Positions 1 through 7,329 of a DNA stretch of 22,208 nt are shown here, piece after piece. How positions within the stretch are numbered: position 1 is the first letter of the stretch; every line of letters starts with the position of its first letter. Both the position numbers and the translations under genes were made by a program. A model generated the notes under the pieces. The model saw only the letters and a program-made list of their open reading frames with translations, had not been told where the DNA came from and made no database searches. The stretch spans positions 1-22,208 of the forward strand of contig CAKQHH010000026.1 in NCBI GenBank assembly GCA_934234035.1. Reading direction: 5' to 3'. The stretch comes from an uncultured Clostridia bacterium. GTDB lineage: Bacteria > Bacillota > Clostridia > Peptostreptococcales > Anaerovoracaceae.

Positions 1-113
1 GTGCCGGGTAAATGAAAATTGCCGGCACGCCGGGCCCCTCGGTTTGCGTACGACTCCTCTGAAACCTATTGATTTCGGTTTTCATACGCAAACCGGGTGC
101 CGGGAAAGATGAA
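1..113. repeat. Nested direct and inverted repeats downstream of the cob operon
   Basis: No gene is visible here. GGTTTGCGTA (41-50) is the exact reverse complement of TACGCAAACC (85-94). Between them, GAAACC (61-66) and GGTTTTC (77-83) can form an imperfect inner stem, so 41-94 could fold as one long hairpin. GTGCCGG (1-7) pairs with CCGGCAC (22-28). The string GTGCCGGG followed by A-rich ATGAAAA occurs at 1-18 and again at 97-115 as an imperfect direct repeat. It may be an intergenic repeat element or a second terminator-like structure beyond the operon terminator. The window edge cuts off the context. Confidence 0.5.
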
Positions 114-156
114 AAGAGATGCACGAAAGGCGACTTCCGCCCTCCGTGCATCTCTT
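114..156 (-). terminator. Intrinsic terminator of the cobalamin operon
   Basis: A perfect 12-bp stem is formed by 114-125 and 145-156 (arm AAGAGATGCACG). The 19-nt loop contains a further small hairpin (GGCG/CGCC). Read on the minus strand, the stem ends in CTCTT and continues TTCATCTTT, a moderately T-rich tail. It starts five bases after the cobD stop codon (161-163), as expected for the end of the long minus-strand transcription unit. The T tract is not perfect, so efficiency is uncertain. Confidence 0.75.
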
Positions 157-160
157 CCAA

Positions 161-1255
161 TTATTTGATGTTTCTCAGGCACTGCAAAAGCGCCGTGTTC
201 TCCCGGTGGGTTCGCACCGCTGTCCGATAGAACCCGGCGGTCAGCCCGTGGTAATCCCGGCAGTCTCGAATCAGAATTCCTTTGTCCAGCAGCTTTTGGT
301 GCAGTTCCCGGTCCCGGGATTGAAAGAGAATGTAATTGGCATCGGACGGGAATACCCGGAACTCTAATTTTTCAAGCTCCTCCGAGAGGAATTCCCGTTC
401 CCGGGCAATCATCTCCACCGAGGCCGCCAAATAACCGGAGGTTCCACCGGCGGAGGTTCCCGGTGCCGGAGTTCCCCGCATCACATTTCCACCGGCCGCG
501 GCCTCCAAGGCCGCCGTTCCGGCGTACTGGGCGAAGACGGAGAGATTCCATTCCGGCAGTTCCCGTCGGATTCTCGCCGCCAGGGAACCGGAGCAGACGG
601 CGTATCCCAGGCGCACCCCGGGAATGGCGAATGTTTTGGTAAACGCCCGGAGCACCACCGCCGGCAGTGCCTCGCTGCGGATGCAATGGATCAGGGAATC
701 CTCATCCCCGCCGCTCAATGCCAGAAAGCATTCGTCCACCAGCAGCACCGTTCCCGCCGTCCGGCAGGCATCGACAATTTCCCGGAGGCGATTCGCCGAG
801 ATTCGCTTCCCGTTGGGGTTGTTGGGGTTGGTGAGAATCAGCAGATTCGGTTTTACACGGGCAATCTCTTGGCAGATATTTTCCGGCAAGGTAAAATCAT
901 CTTCCGCCCGCAACGGAATCCGGTGAATCCGGCAGGACGGGGCCGCGGCGTTCAGCGCGGTTTCGTAGCCGGAATAGCAAGGCGCCGTCACCATGCAGGT
1001 TTTCGGGGAAAGGGTCCGGATGATGCCGGGAATCAACTCCGATGCGCCGTTGCCCGGTACGATCTGTTCCTCCGCCAGCTGCCAGTAATTCGCCAATCCC
1101 CGGCGAAGCTCCCGATACTCCGGATCCGGGTATTCCTCCACGTGATTCAGTGCCGCCACCAGAGCGTCCTGCACCGATTTGGGCGGTCCCAATGGATTCA
1201 GATTTACCGAAAAATCGTATTCAATTTCATTCCCGTATATATTTCCTCCGTGCAC
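161..1255 (-). CDS. cobD: Threonine-phosphate decarboxylase CobD (PLP aminotransferase fold)
   Basis: Predicted L-threonine-O-3-phosphate decarboxylase, which makes (R)-1-amino-2-propanol O-2-phosphate, the linker CbiB attaches to cobyric acid. It is a class I/II PLP enzyme of 364 aa. It opens with VHGGNIYG, typical of CobD, and has the PNNPNG motif, DECFLAL and the PLP-lysine segment RAFTKTFAIPGVRLGY (Lys about 207). The frame is open upstream to an ATG at 1312, but I choose the GTG at 1255: AAAGGAG (1262-1268) lies six bases upstream, and the family start matches. This leaves 16 nt after the cbiB stop. A Gly/Pro/Thr/Ala-rich insert at about residues 254-275 is encoded by short imperfect repeats and looks lineage-specific. 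Last gene of the operon. Histidinol-phosphate aminotransferase is the main alternative by homology, but the context favours CobD. Confidence 0.9.
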   Translation of the reverse strand: MHGGNIYGNEIEYDFSVNLNPLGPPKSVQDALVAALNHVEEYPDPEYRELRRGLANYWQLAEEQIVPGNGASELIPGIIRTLSPKTCMVTAPCYSGYETALNAAAPSCRIHRIPLRAEDDFTLPENICQEIARVKPNLLILTNPNNPNGKRISANRLREIVDACRTAGTVLLVDECFLALSGGDEDSLIHCIRSEALPAVVLRAFTKTFAIPGVRLGYAVCSGSLAARIRRELPEWNLSVFAQYAGTAALEAAAGGNVMRGTPAPGTSAGGTSGYLAASVEMIAREREFLSEELEKLEFRVFPSDANYILFQSRDRELHQKLLDKGILIRDCRDYHGLTAGFYRTAVRTHRENTALLQCLRNIK

Positions 1256-1271
1256 GAATTTCTCCTTTGCT

Positions 1272-2279
1272 TCAAAGTAACAATCCCATGATTCCCAGGC
1301 AGATGCATTCACACAGCACCGCCGTACCCAGCATCAGCCGGTTCGCCCGGAGAATATCCGCCGGCACCACCGGCCGCAGATTCTCTCCCAAGGTTGGTTT
1401 TTCCACCACCCGGCCGAAGTACCGAGCATTTCCCGCCAGCTGAACACCCAACGCGCCGGCGCAGGCAGCTTCGGTATGCGCCGCATTGGGGCTGGCATGC
1501 TTTCGTCGATCCCGAAGGAAGATTCGGAAGGCCCGGCGGCCGCTGTATATTTGTTCGAAACCGCGAAGCCGATCCCAAAATCCCATCAGAAACGCCACCG
1601 CCACCATCAACAGGCCGCTGATTCGGGCGGGAATGAAATTCACCCCATCGTCCAGCCGGGCGGCAGCTCTTCCGAAATCCATATATTTGTCGTTTCGATA
1701 GCCCACCATGGAATCCATGGTATTGACGGCTTTGTACATCATGCCCAACACCGGTCCTCCCAGGGCCATGTACAGCATCGGGGCGATGACCCCATCAGAG
1801 GTGTTCTCCGCCACGGTTTCCACTGCGGCTTTGGTCACACCGGTTTCATCCAGCACGGTGGTGTCCCGGCCCACAATCATGGACACCGCATACCGGGAAT
1901 CCTTCAGCGAACCGGATTGAAGGGCGCGGTATACCCGCATGGACGCATCCCGGAGATTCCGGGCCGCCAGCAATCGGTAGGTGAGCCAGCCCTCCAGGGC
2001 GCAGCCCGCCCAAGGATGCAGTGTGTACGCGCCCACCAGAAGCAAGGCCGTTCCCCCGCCGCTGATCAGGAGAACCGCCGCCACCAGGAGTCGTCCGTAT
2101 TTTCTTTTTATCCGAGCCCGGACGGCCGAATCGGAAATCCCGTCTCCTCGCTTCAGAAAAAAATCCGTTAATTTCTGAATGAGGTTACCGATTCGCCGCA
2201 CCGGATGGTTCCATGTCTCCGGATCCCCCAGAATAAGATCGAGCACGAAGCCCGCTGCAAATGCCGTCCCGTGATACAT
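1272..2279 (-). CDS. cbiB: Adenosylcobinamide-phosphate synthase CbiB
   Basis: Integral membrane enzyme that joins the aminopropanol phosphate made by CobD to adenosylcobyric acid, giving adenosylcobinamide phosphate. The protein is 335 aa. It starts with the family motif DPETWNHPVRRIG and contains RDTTVLDETGVTKAAVE, VAENTSDGVIAPMLY, NTMDSMVGY and RLDDGVNFIPAR, all typical of CbiB/CobD-type synthases. Several hydrophobic helices are visible, including the segments near the N-terminus and at the C-terminal end. The ATG at 2279 is preferred over an in-frame TTG one codon upstream; GAAGGA lies about 10 nt before it. The preceding cobU-like/cobC reading frame runs 95 nt into this gene. The stop lies just before the cobD ribosome binding site. 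Confidence 0.93.
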   Translation of the reverse strand: MYHGTAFAAGFVLDLILGDPETWNHPVRRIGNLIQKLTDFFLKRGDGISDSAVRARIKRKYGRLLVAAVLLISGGGTALLLVGAYTLHPWAGCALEGWLTYRLLAARNLRDASMRVYRALQSGSLKDSRYAVSMIVGRDTTVLDETGVTKAAVETVAENTSDGVIAPMLYMALGGPVLGMMYKAVNTMDSMVGYRNDKYMDFGRAAARLDDGVNFIPARISGLLMVAVAFLMGFWDRLRGFEQIYSGRRAFRIFLRDRRKHASPNAAHTEAACAGALGVQLAGNARYFGRVVEKPTLGENLRPVVPADILRANRLMLGTAVLCECICLGIMGLLL

Positions 2280-3201
2280 CAAATGAATATCCTTCTCCGT
2301 TTCTAACTTGATAGTCGTAATAGTTTCCGCCGAAGAGTTCCGACAGAAGAGTCATGATGGTGCCGCCGTGAATCACCAGAGCGATGTTTTCCCGGTCCGC
2401 GGCTTCCTGCAGCATTTTTTGCCAGCCTTCCAGCACCCGTTCCCGGACCTCCTCCCGGCTTTCCCCATCGGGGAAGGGAATGGTCCCCTCTGTCCGGAGC
2501 CAGTGCCGATATGCGGAATCGTCCTGCAGCTCTTGATAGGTATGCCCCTCAAAGCGGCCGAAATCCGTCTCTCTGAAATCCGCCACTTCCACCGGTATTC
2601 GCTCCGGATCGATCAGTCCGGCGGTCTCCCGGCAGCGCCGCATGGGACTGCAGAACACCGCATCGCAGATTGGATAGCAGTGCCTTTCAATTTCCCGCCG
2701 CCCCGTTTCCGACAGAGATTCGTCGGTTCTTCCGATGTATCGATGTTCCAGATTTCCCGGGGTGGCCCCGTGGCGAATCAGGAAGATGTGACGCACCGCC
2801 GGAAGTTCTTTCTTAATCACCTGAGGAATTCCGCAGAACAGCCGAATCACTTCATCGGATTCCGCCGCAATTTGGATGAGAATCCGACCGGTCACTTCCC
2901 GCCACCGGCGGTCCAGGGGATCCATGGGCACGATACCGCTGCCGATTTCGTCAGAAATGAACACGCAGTCCGGATGGTTCCGGGCGATTTCTTCCACGTC
3001 CCGGAGAATTTCCTCTTCTGTCTGTCCCGCCTCCAGCTTCTCCCGGATGATCCGGTGCAAGTGGTTAATCAAGATTTCGGTGCCGGGCACTTCCCGGTAC
3101 CGCAGCGAGAAATTCGCCTCATCGTAGAAGGTATGGCCGGGAAAACGGTCTTTCCCGTATTTGGTTTTACCCTGAGCGTATCCGCCGATAATCAGTTTCA
3201 T
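2185..3201 (-). CDS. Fusion of a CobU-like domain with a CobC-type alpha-ribazole phosphatase
   Basis: Two domains in 338 aa. Residues 1-133 resemble CobU: a P-loop GGYAQGKT (6-13), the block ISDEIGSGIVPMDPLDRRWR (82-101) and the CobU-like end ESDEVIRLFCGIPQVIK. The segment with the guanylylated His of true CobU (RVERHR in the neighbouring gene) is missing, so full kinase/guanylyltransferase activity is doubtful. Residues 137-310 are a histidine phosphatase with LIRHGATPGN (nucleophile His144), CSPMRRCRET, ETDFGRFEG and VIHGG (His278), matching CobC, which dephosphorylates alpha-ribazole 5'-phosphate or adenosylcobalamin 5'-phosphate. The ATG has AAGGAG eight bases upstream and lies 12 nt after cobS. 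The last ~30 residues are read across the start of cbiB and look non-native. Confidence 0.85.
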   Translation of the reverse strand: MKLIIGGYAQGKTKYGKDRFPGHTFYDEANFSLRYREVPGTEILINHLHRIIREKLEAGQTEEEILRDVEEIARNHPDCVFISDEIGSGIVPMDPLDRRWREVTGRILIQIAAESDEVIRLFCGIPQVIKKELPAVRHIFLIRHGATPGNLEHRYIGRTDESLSETGRREIERHCYPICDAVFCSPMRRCRETAGLIDPERIPVEVADFRETDFGRFEGHTYQELQDDSAYRHWLRTEGTIPFPDGESREEVRERVLEGWQKMLQEAADRENIALVIHGGTIMTLLSELFGGNYYDYQVRNGEGYSFDVSRDGICSGLRARSYSGGSGDMEPSGAANR

Positions 3202-3213
3202 GTTTCACTCTCC

Positions 3214-3993
3214 TTAGAAAATTCCGGTAAGGATGCCGGCCGCCCAAAGGCCCAGCACCATGGCCAGTTCCATGCGGCACAGGAACCAGCCCGCCAGATC
3301 GCCGGTGATGCCGCCGAATTTAGTGCCGCTGAAGCGGCGGTAATGAAGGGTTCCCAGCAGGGCAATCGCCAGCACCGTGCCGCCGGCCGCCGGAGACCGC
3401 CACAGCATCCAGGCGATGCAGATTCCCCCTTGCAGCAGAAGAAGGAGGCTTGCGGTTCTTCGGGCCGCGGTGTCCGATTCCGTTCGGGCCAGCCCGTTTT
3501 GCTTCGCTTTCGGGAAGGTGACCACCGTGTACCCGCTGAGGCAACGAGCGAGGAAAAATGTCCCCATCCACAGAATTCGGCCTTCCGCCGTCAGTTCCGA
3601 CAGCGCGGCCCCGTAGAGCAGTCCGAACAAGGCCAGCCGAATCACCGAAAAGGCCCCGATGTGGGGATCCGACAGAATCTGCAGCCGCTCTTCCCGGGTG
3701 CGCCAGGAGGACAGGGCATCGCAGGTGTCCATGAACCCGTCCAGATGGAAGCCGCCGGTTACCAGGATGGGAACGCTCAGCGCGATGAAGGTGGCCGCCG
3801 CCGGACCGATTTCAAAGCGAGCGACCCCGAGAAACCACAGGTACTCCAAGATGCCGATGACGCCCCCCACCCAGGGAAAGAAGCACAGGTGGTACCGCAT
3901 ATCCTCCGTTTCCCAGCGAAATCGGGGCATGGGAATTCGGGAATACATGGAAAAAGCCACCGTCACGGATTTCAAAACAGTTGTGATCTTCAC
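3214..3993 (-). CDS. cobS: Adenosylcobinamide-GDP ribazoletransferase CobS
   Basis: Cobalamin (5'-phosphate) synthase, an integral membrane protein that joins adenosylcobinamide-GDP with alpha-ribazole or its phosphate. At 259 aa it has the usual family length. It shows the N-terminal pattern AFSMYSRIPMPRF, the acidic metal-binding segment GGFHLDGFMDTCDAL (about 80-94), SDPHIGAFSV and several hydrophobic helices. It starts with GTG at 3993, with AAAGGAG about nine bases upstream. The first 182 nt overlap the open cobU frame, which is unusual, but the CobS N-terminus in this frame is typical, so the start is well supported. It works with CobU, CobT and CobC in nucleotide-loop assembly. Confidence 0.93.
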   Translation of the reverse strand: MKITTVLKSVTVAFSMYSRIPMPRFRWETEDMRYHLCFFPWVGGVIGILEYLWFLGVARFEIGPAAATFIALSVPILVTGGFHLDGFMDTCDALSSWRTREERLQILSDPHIGAFSVIRLALFGLLYGAALSELTAEGRILWMGTFFLARCLSGYTVVTFPKAKQNGLARTESDTAARRTASLLLLLQGGICIAWMLWRSPAAGGTVLAIALLGTLHYRRFSGTKFGGITGDLAGWFLCRMELAMVLGLWAAGILTGIF

Positions 3994-4534
3994 GCGCGCT
4001 ATCTCCTTTCAAATAGACGGGAATTCCCACCACCACTTCCACCACTTCGTCCGCCATTGCGGCCAGCTCCCGGTTCACATTGCCCAGGACCTGCAAATAG
4101 TTCCGAAGCGCCGGTGCAGCGGATACTCCATCGTCAAAAACATCTCCGGTGACCACCACCAGATTTTCCACCGAATCCGCCACAGCGGCAATCTCCCCGG
4201 TGATTTTTCCGATGCATTCCTTCAGATTCTCACACTCTTCGTCCCCCCGATACATTTCGTTGGCCACCAGGTTGGTGAGGCATTCCACTAAAACCACGGA
4301 CTCGTAGCTCCGAATGCGTCCGGTGATGTCTTCAATATCCCGTGGCTGCTCCAGGGTAATCCATCCCTTTCCTTCCCGCATCTGCCGATGCCGCTCCACC
4401 CGGCGAACGGATTCTCCGTCCATCACTTCCATGGTAGCGGCGTAATAGGCATTGGGGTTTCCAAAGGAAAGAGCCCGCTCCTCCGCAAAAGCAGATTTCC
4501 CGCTGCCGCTGCCGCCGGTTACCAATACCATCAT
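3812..4534 (-). CDS. cobU: Adenosylcobinamide kinase / adenosylcobinamide-phosphate guanylyltransferase CobU
   Basis: Bifunctional enzyme that phosphorylates adenosylcobinamide and transfers GMP to it. It has a P-loop GGSGSGKS (7-14), AATMEVMDGESVRRVERHR with the candidate guanylylated His49, VLVECLTNLVANE, VVVTGDVFDDG and LGNVNRELAAMADEVVEVV. The family normally ends close to the segment GIPVYLKG (about 170-177). Here the frame stays open for some 63 more residues, through the first 182 nt of cobS, up to a TGA at 3812. This tail shows no family similarity that I recognise. A TAG lies just after GIPVYLKG in a shifted frame, so the gene may have lost its native stop through a one-base change, or the base call may be wrong. 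The ATG has AAGGAGG eight bases upstream. Confidence 0.9.
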   Translation of the reverse strand: MMVLVTGGSGSGKSAFAEERALSFGNPNAYYAATMEVMDGESVRRVERHRQMREGKGWITLEQPRDIEDITGRIRSYESVVLVECLTNLVANEMYRGDEECENLKECIGKITGEIAAVADSVENLVVVTGDVFDDGVSAAPALRNYLQVLGNVNRELAAMADEVVEVVVGIPVYLKGDSAREDHNCFEIRDGGFFHVFPNSHAPISLGNGGYAVPPVLLSLGGGRHRHLGVPVVSRGRSL

Positions 4535-4558
4535 CGTTCCTTCCTCCTTGCGAATCTT

Positions 4559-5674
4559 TTACTCTTCATAGCGGGTATAGGGTTCCATGCCGTATCCATC
4601 GAACCGCTTCGCCTCCCGGTACACCCGGTTCACATCCCGAAGCAGGGACATCATCATAACCGCACCGGCGCCTTCTCCGGCACCCATGCCCGCATCCAGC
4701 ACCGGTTCCAGTCCCAGACTCTCCGCCAGGCGGCGGGCCGCCGGTTCCCGGCTGATATGGGAGGGAATCATGTATTCCCGAATTCCCGGAACCAATCGTT
4801 CCGCGGCTTCCGCAGATACCAGGCTCAGCAGTCCGTCCAGCACCACCGGAATGCCATAAAGGCCGCCTCCCAGGATGATGCCCATCATCGCCGTCAGCTC
4901 CAGGCCGCCGAACCGGCACCATATGGCTTCCACGTCCGAATCCGCTTCTATTCCCACGTCGGACATCTCCAGCGCCTCCGCGATGACCTTTCTCTTGCGC
5001 TGCAGTCCGGCCGCGTCCAGACCGGCTCCCCGGCCGGTCACTTCTTCCGCCGAAAGGCCCAGCATTCTTCCCGCCAGCACCGCCGCCGACGTGGTATTTC
5101 CGATGCCCATCTCGCCCACGCCCAGCACGCTTACGCCGGCTTCCCGGCACTCCGCCGCCAGGTCCAGGCCCACCTGAAATGCGTCCCGGAACTGCGTCCG
5201 GCTCATGGCCGGTTCCTTTAGAAAGTTCTTCGTTCCATCGGCCACTCGCCGAAACTCCGTTCCCGGCACCGGCCCCGTGTGATGAATGCCCACATCGATG
5301 GCTCGGATTTTTGCATGGGCCGCTGCCGCCAATATGCCGGCACAGCTTTGCCCCTTTCCGATATTTTCTGCGCAGATGGCCGTCACCTCTTGTCCGGACT
5401 GGCTCACTCCTTCTTCCACAATTCCGTGGTCGCCGCAGCATACCAGCAGCTCCATGTGATCCAGGTCCGGCACCCGGCACTGCCGGATGGCACCGATGGC
5501 GGTGTGAATTTCCTCCAGCTTGCCGAAGCTGCCCAGGGGCTTTGCAATTCGATCCCATTCCCCTTGAATCTCCTTGCGCCACTCCTCCGACACCTTTGGA
5601 ATGGTAATTTGGCCGGACAATACCGCCGCGGCGGAAATATTTTTTTTATGAATCTCCATCGTCCTCCCCTTCAT
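4559..5674 (-). CDS. cobT: Nicotinate-nucleotide--dimethylbenzimidazole phosphoribosyltransferase CobT
   Basis: Activates the lower-ligand base by transferring phosphoribose from nicotinate mononucleotide, giving alpha-ribazole 5'-phosphate. The protein is 371 aa, near the usual length. It has KPLGSFGKLEEI, CCGDHGIVEEGVS, VGEMGIGNTTSAA, TGRGAGLD, PSHISREPAARRL and the C-terminal catalytic segment GAGEGAGAVMM (candidate base Glu334). Two starts are possible: ATG 5674, six bases after the upstream stop, and ATG 5659 (MEIHKK), preceded by AAGGGGAGG. The second may be the real one. No dimethylbenzimidazole synthesis gene is nearby, so the base it activates cannot be deduced. Confidence 0.95.
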   Translation of the reverse strand: MKGRTMEIHKKNISAAAVLSGQITIPKVSEEWRKEIQGEWDRIAKPLGSFGKLEEIHTAIGAIRQCRVPDLDHMELLVCCGDHGIVEEGVSQSGQEVTAICAENIGKGQSCAGILAAAAHAKIRAIDVGIHHTGPVPGTEFRRVADGTKNFLKEPAMSRTQFRDAFQVGLDLAAECREAGVSVLGVGEMGIGNTTSAAVLAGRMLGLSAEEVTGRGAGLDAAGLQRKRKVIAEALEMSDVGIEADSDVEAIWCRFGGLELTAMMGIILGGGLYGIPVVLDGLLSLVSAEAAERLVPGIREYMIPSHISREPAARRLAESLGLEPVLDAGMGAGEGAGAVMMMSLLRDVNRVYREAKRFDGYGMEPYTRYEE

Positions 5675-5680
5675 TTCTCT

Positions 5681-5932
5681 CTATCGCTCCCGAATGGCTT
5701 TCTGAAGGAGCTTCATCATTTCGCCGTAGTTCTCCGGCCGGTGCGGGTAGTCGCAATCCATGCAGCTCAGAATCACCTTCCCGTCCCGTTCAATCTGTAC
5801 CCGCTTTCCGGGGCAATCCGGGAGGAAATACAGGGGGCAGTAGCAGAACAGGCAGTTCATTTCCGCCATTCCCTTGTGGCAGGGATAGTATTGGCACTCC
5901 CGGTTTTCGAAGTAATAAAAGGAATTTTTCAT
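5681..5932 (-). CDS. Small eight-Cys protein of cobalamin clusters
   Basis: A protein of 83 aa with eight cysteines at residues 13, 18, 27, 30, 32, 40, 57 and 60, grouped as CxxxxC, CLFCYC and CMDC, plus His19 and His64. This fits the small cysteine-rich, zinc-ribbon-like family that I recall often lying beside cobT or cbiA in Clostridia. Its biochemical role is not established. Metal binding (zinc or Fe-S) is an inference from the Cys pattern. No signal peptide or membrane segment is seen, so it should be cytoplasmic. Its ATG overlaps the cbiA stop (ATGA), which argues for translational coupling and a role in the cobalamin pathway, perhaps in metal or cofactor handling. Confidence 0.8.
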   Translation of the reverse strand: MKNSFYYFENRECQYYPCHKGMAEMNCLFCYCPLYFLPDCPGKRVQIERDGKVILSCMDCDYPHRPENYGEMMKLLQKAIRER

Positions 5933-7308
5933 TTCTGTTCACGCTCCTCTGCCCATCGGCGGCATTCCCGGACGAACGTCTTCGCGAACTCCGGATTGGA
6001 CGGATAGTACAAATGCGGGAAGCCCATCTGCTGCGCCCCGTTCTCCACGATGCACTTCCACTGTTTGCCCGTCACCGGCTTCTCTGCCGTATAGGCGGTT
6101 CCGTTATCGTCGCAGTCGTAATAGTGGTATTCATGGCCTCGGATGACCGCACCGGTCGCATGGGAGGTCAGCGTCACATACCCGAACCGGCGGCGTCCCT
6201 CGCTGTGAAAGCTCCGTCCGGGATGAATGCCCGCCATCGGCCAGACCCGCCCCGACGCATCTTCGATGGTTTCCCCCAGGTACATGAAGCCGCCGCACTC
6301 CCCGCGGATGGGGATCCCCTCCCGAGCCAATGCTCGTATCTCATCAATCAGGCTGCGGTTTCCGCTGAGCGCCGCCAGGTGCAGCTCCGGGTAACCGCCG
6401 CCGAACCACAATCCGCTGAGATCCTCCGGCAGGTGTTCATCCGCGATTGGAGAGAATTCCACCGGTTCCGCACCGAGATCCTGAAGCATCTCCCGGTTCT
6501 CCCGGTAATAGAAGCAGAAGGCTTCATCTCGCGCCACACCGATTCGGAAGGGTTTCGATTGGTCCCGCCGGAACTCTTCCCCCATCCAGGCATCCGGCGG
6601 CTCCGCCTCTTCCGGAAAAGGTTTCGCTCCCCGGGCAATTTCCAGAATTCGATCCACATCCACGTGCCGCCGGAAAAGCTTCGCCTGAGTCTGCAGCTGC
6701 TTTCGAAAATCCTTCACCTCATTGGGAAGCACCAGTCCAAGGTAACGTGTCTGGAAGAAATCGTCCTTCCGGTTGGGCAGACAGCCCAGCACCGGAATGC
6801 CCAGCTCTTCTTCGATGACCGGCACGAGGATCTCGCTGAATGCGGCGGATACTCGGTTCAATATCACGCCGGCGATTCGTTTGCTCCTGTCAAAATCCAG
6901 AAATCCTTTCAATTCCGCAATAACAGAACGGCCTTTTCCGTAGCCGTTTGCCACCAGGATAATCGGCGCATCCAACGCCTCCGCCATATGATAGGTGGAC
7001 GCCTCCCGCTTTATCCCGGCCAGCCCGTCGTACAGACCCATCACGCCTTCCACGACCGCCACCTCCCCGGCGAATTCCCGGCGGAAAATACTCCGCGTCC
7101 GCATTTCATCCGTAAAAAACAGATCCAGATTTCCCGTTGGTATCCCGATTACGTTTCGGTGGTACAGGGGATCGATGTAGTCCGGCCCGCACTTAAAAGA
7201 ACATACCGAGACGCCCCGCTGCTGCAATGCCCGAAGCAGACTGCATGTCACCGTCGTCTTCCCGTTTCCGCTGCCGGTAGCAGCGATGACAATTCTTGAA
7301 TACTTCAT
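5929..7308 (-). CDS. cbiA: Cobyrinate a,c-diamide synthase CbiA
   Basis: ATP- and glutamine-dependent amidation of cobyrinic acid at the a and c carboxylates. The protein is 459 aa, as usual for the family. The N-terminal ATPase part has the P-loop ATGSGNGKTT (10-19), FKCGPDYIDP and VEGVMGLYDG. The C-terminal glutamine amidotransferase part has FGGGYPELH and the nucleophile segment GECGGFMYLGE (Cys338), followed by GHEYHYY. The ATG has AAGGGG about nine bases upstream and starts 21 nt after the cbiJ-cbiE-cbiT stop. The stop overlaps the next gene by four bases. Confidence 0.95.
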   Translation of the reverse strand: MKYSRIVIAATGSGNGKTTVTCSLLRALQQRGVSVCSFKCGPDYIDPLYHRNVIGIPTGNLDLFFTDEMRTRSIFRREFAGEVAVVEGVMGLYDGLAGIKREASTYHMAEALDAPIILVANGYGKGRSVIAELKGFLDFDRSKRIAGVILNRVSAAFSEILVPVIEEELGIPVLGCLPNRKDDFFQTRYLGLVLPNEVKDFRKQLQTQAKLFRRHVDVDRILEIARGAKPFPEEAEPPDAWMGEEFRRDQSKPFRIGVARDEAFCFYYRENREMLQDLGAEPVEFSPIADEHLPEDLSGLWFGGGYPELHLAALSGNRSLIDEIRALAREGIPIRGECGGFMYLGETIEDASGRVWPMAGIHPGRSFHSEGRRRFGYVTLTSHATGAVIRGHEYHYYDCDDNGTAYTAEKPVTGKQWKCIVENGAQQMGFPHLYYPSNPEFAKTFVRECRRWAEEREQK

Positions 7309-7329
7309 GGTTTTTCCCCTTTTTACAAT

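Noticed and set aside
1256..1312. Upstream ATG for cobD at 1312
   Set aside because: It lies inside cbiB. The GTG at 1255 has a perfectly spaced AAAGGAG and gives the family N-terminus VHGGNIY.
2308..4152. Long plus-strand open frame of 614 codons
   Set aside because: It lies antisense to the cobU-like/cobC fusion, cobS and cobU, whose products are clear. High GC in third positions creates long antisense frames; the translation has no recognisable domain and unnatural composition.
6013..7299. Plus-strand frame of 428 codons opposite cbiA
   Set aside because: It is a shadow of cbiA, rich in His, Arg and Pro, with no domain. The same holds for other long plus-strand frames across the operon.
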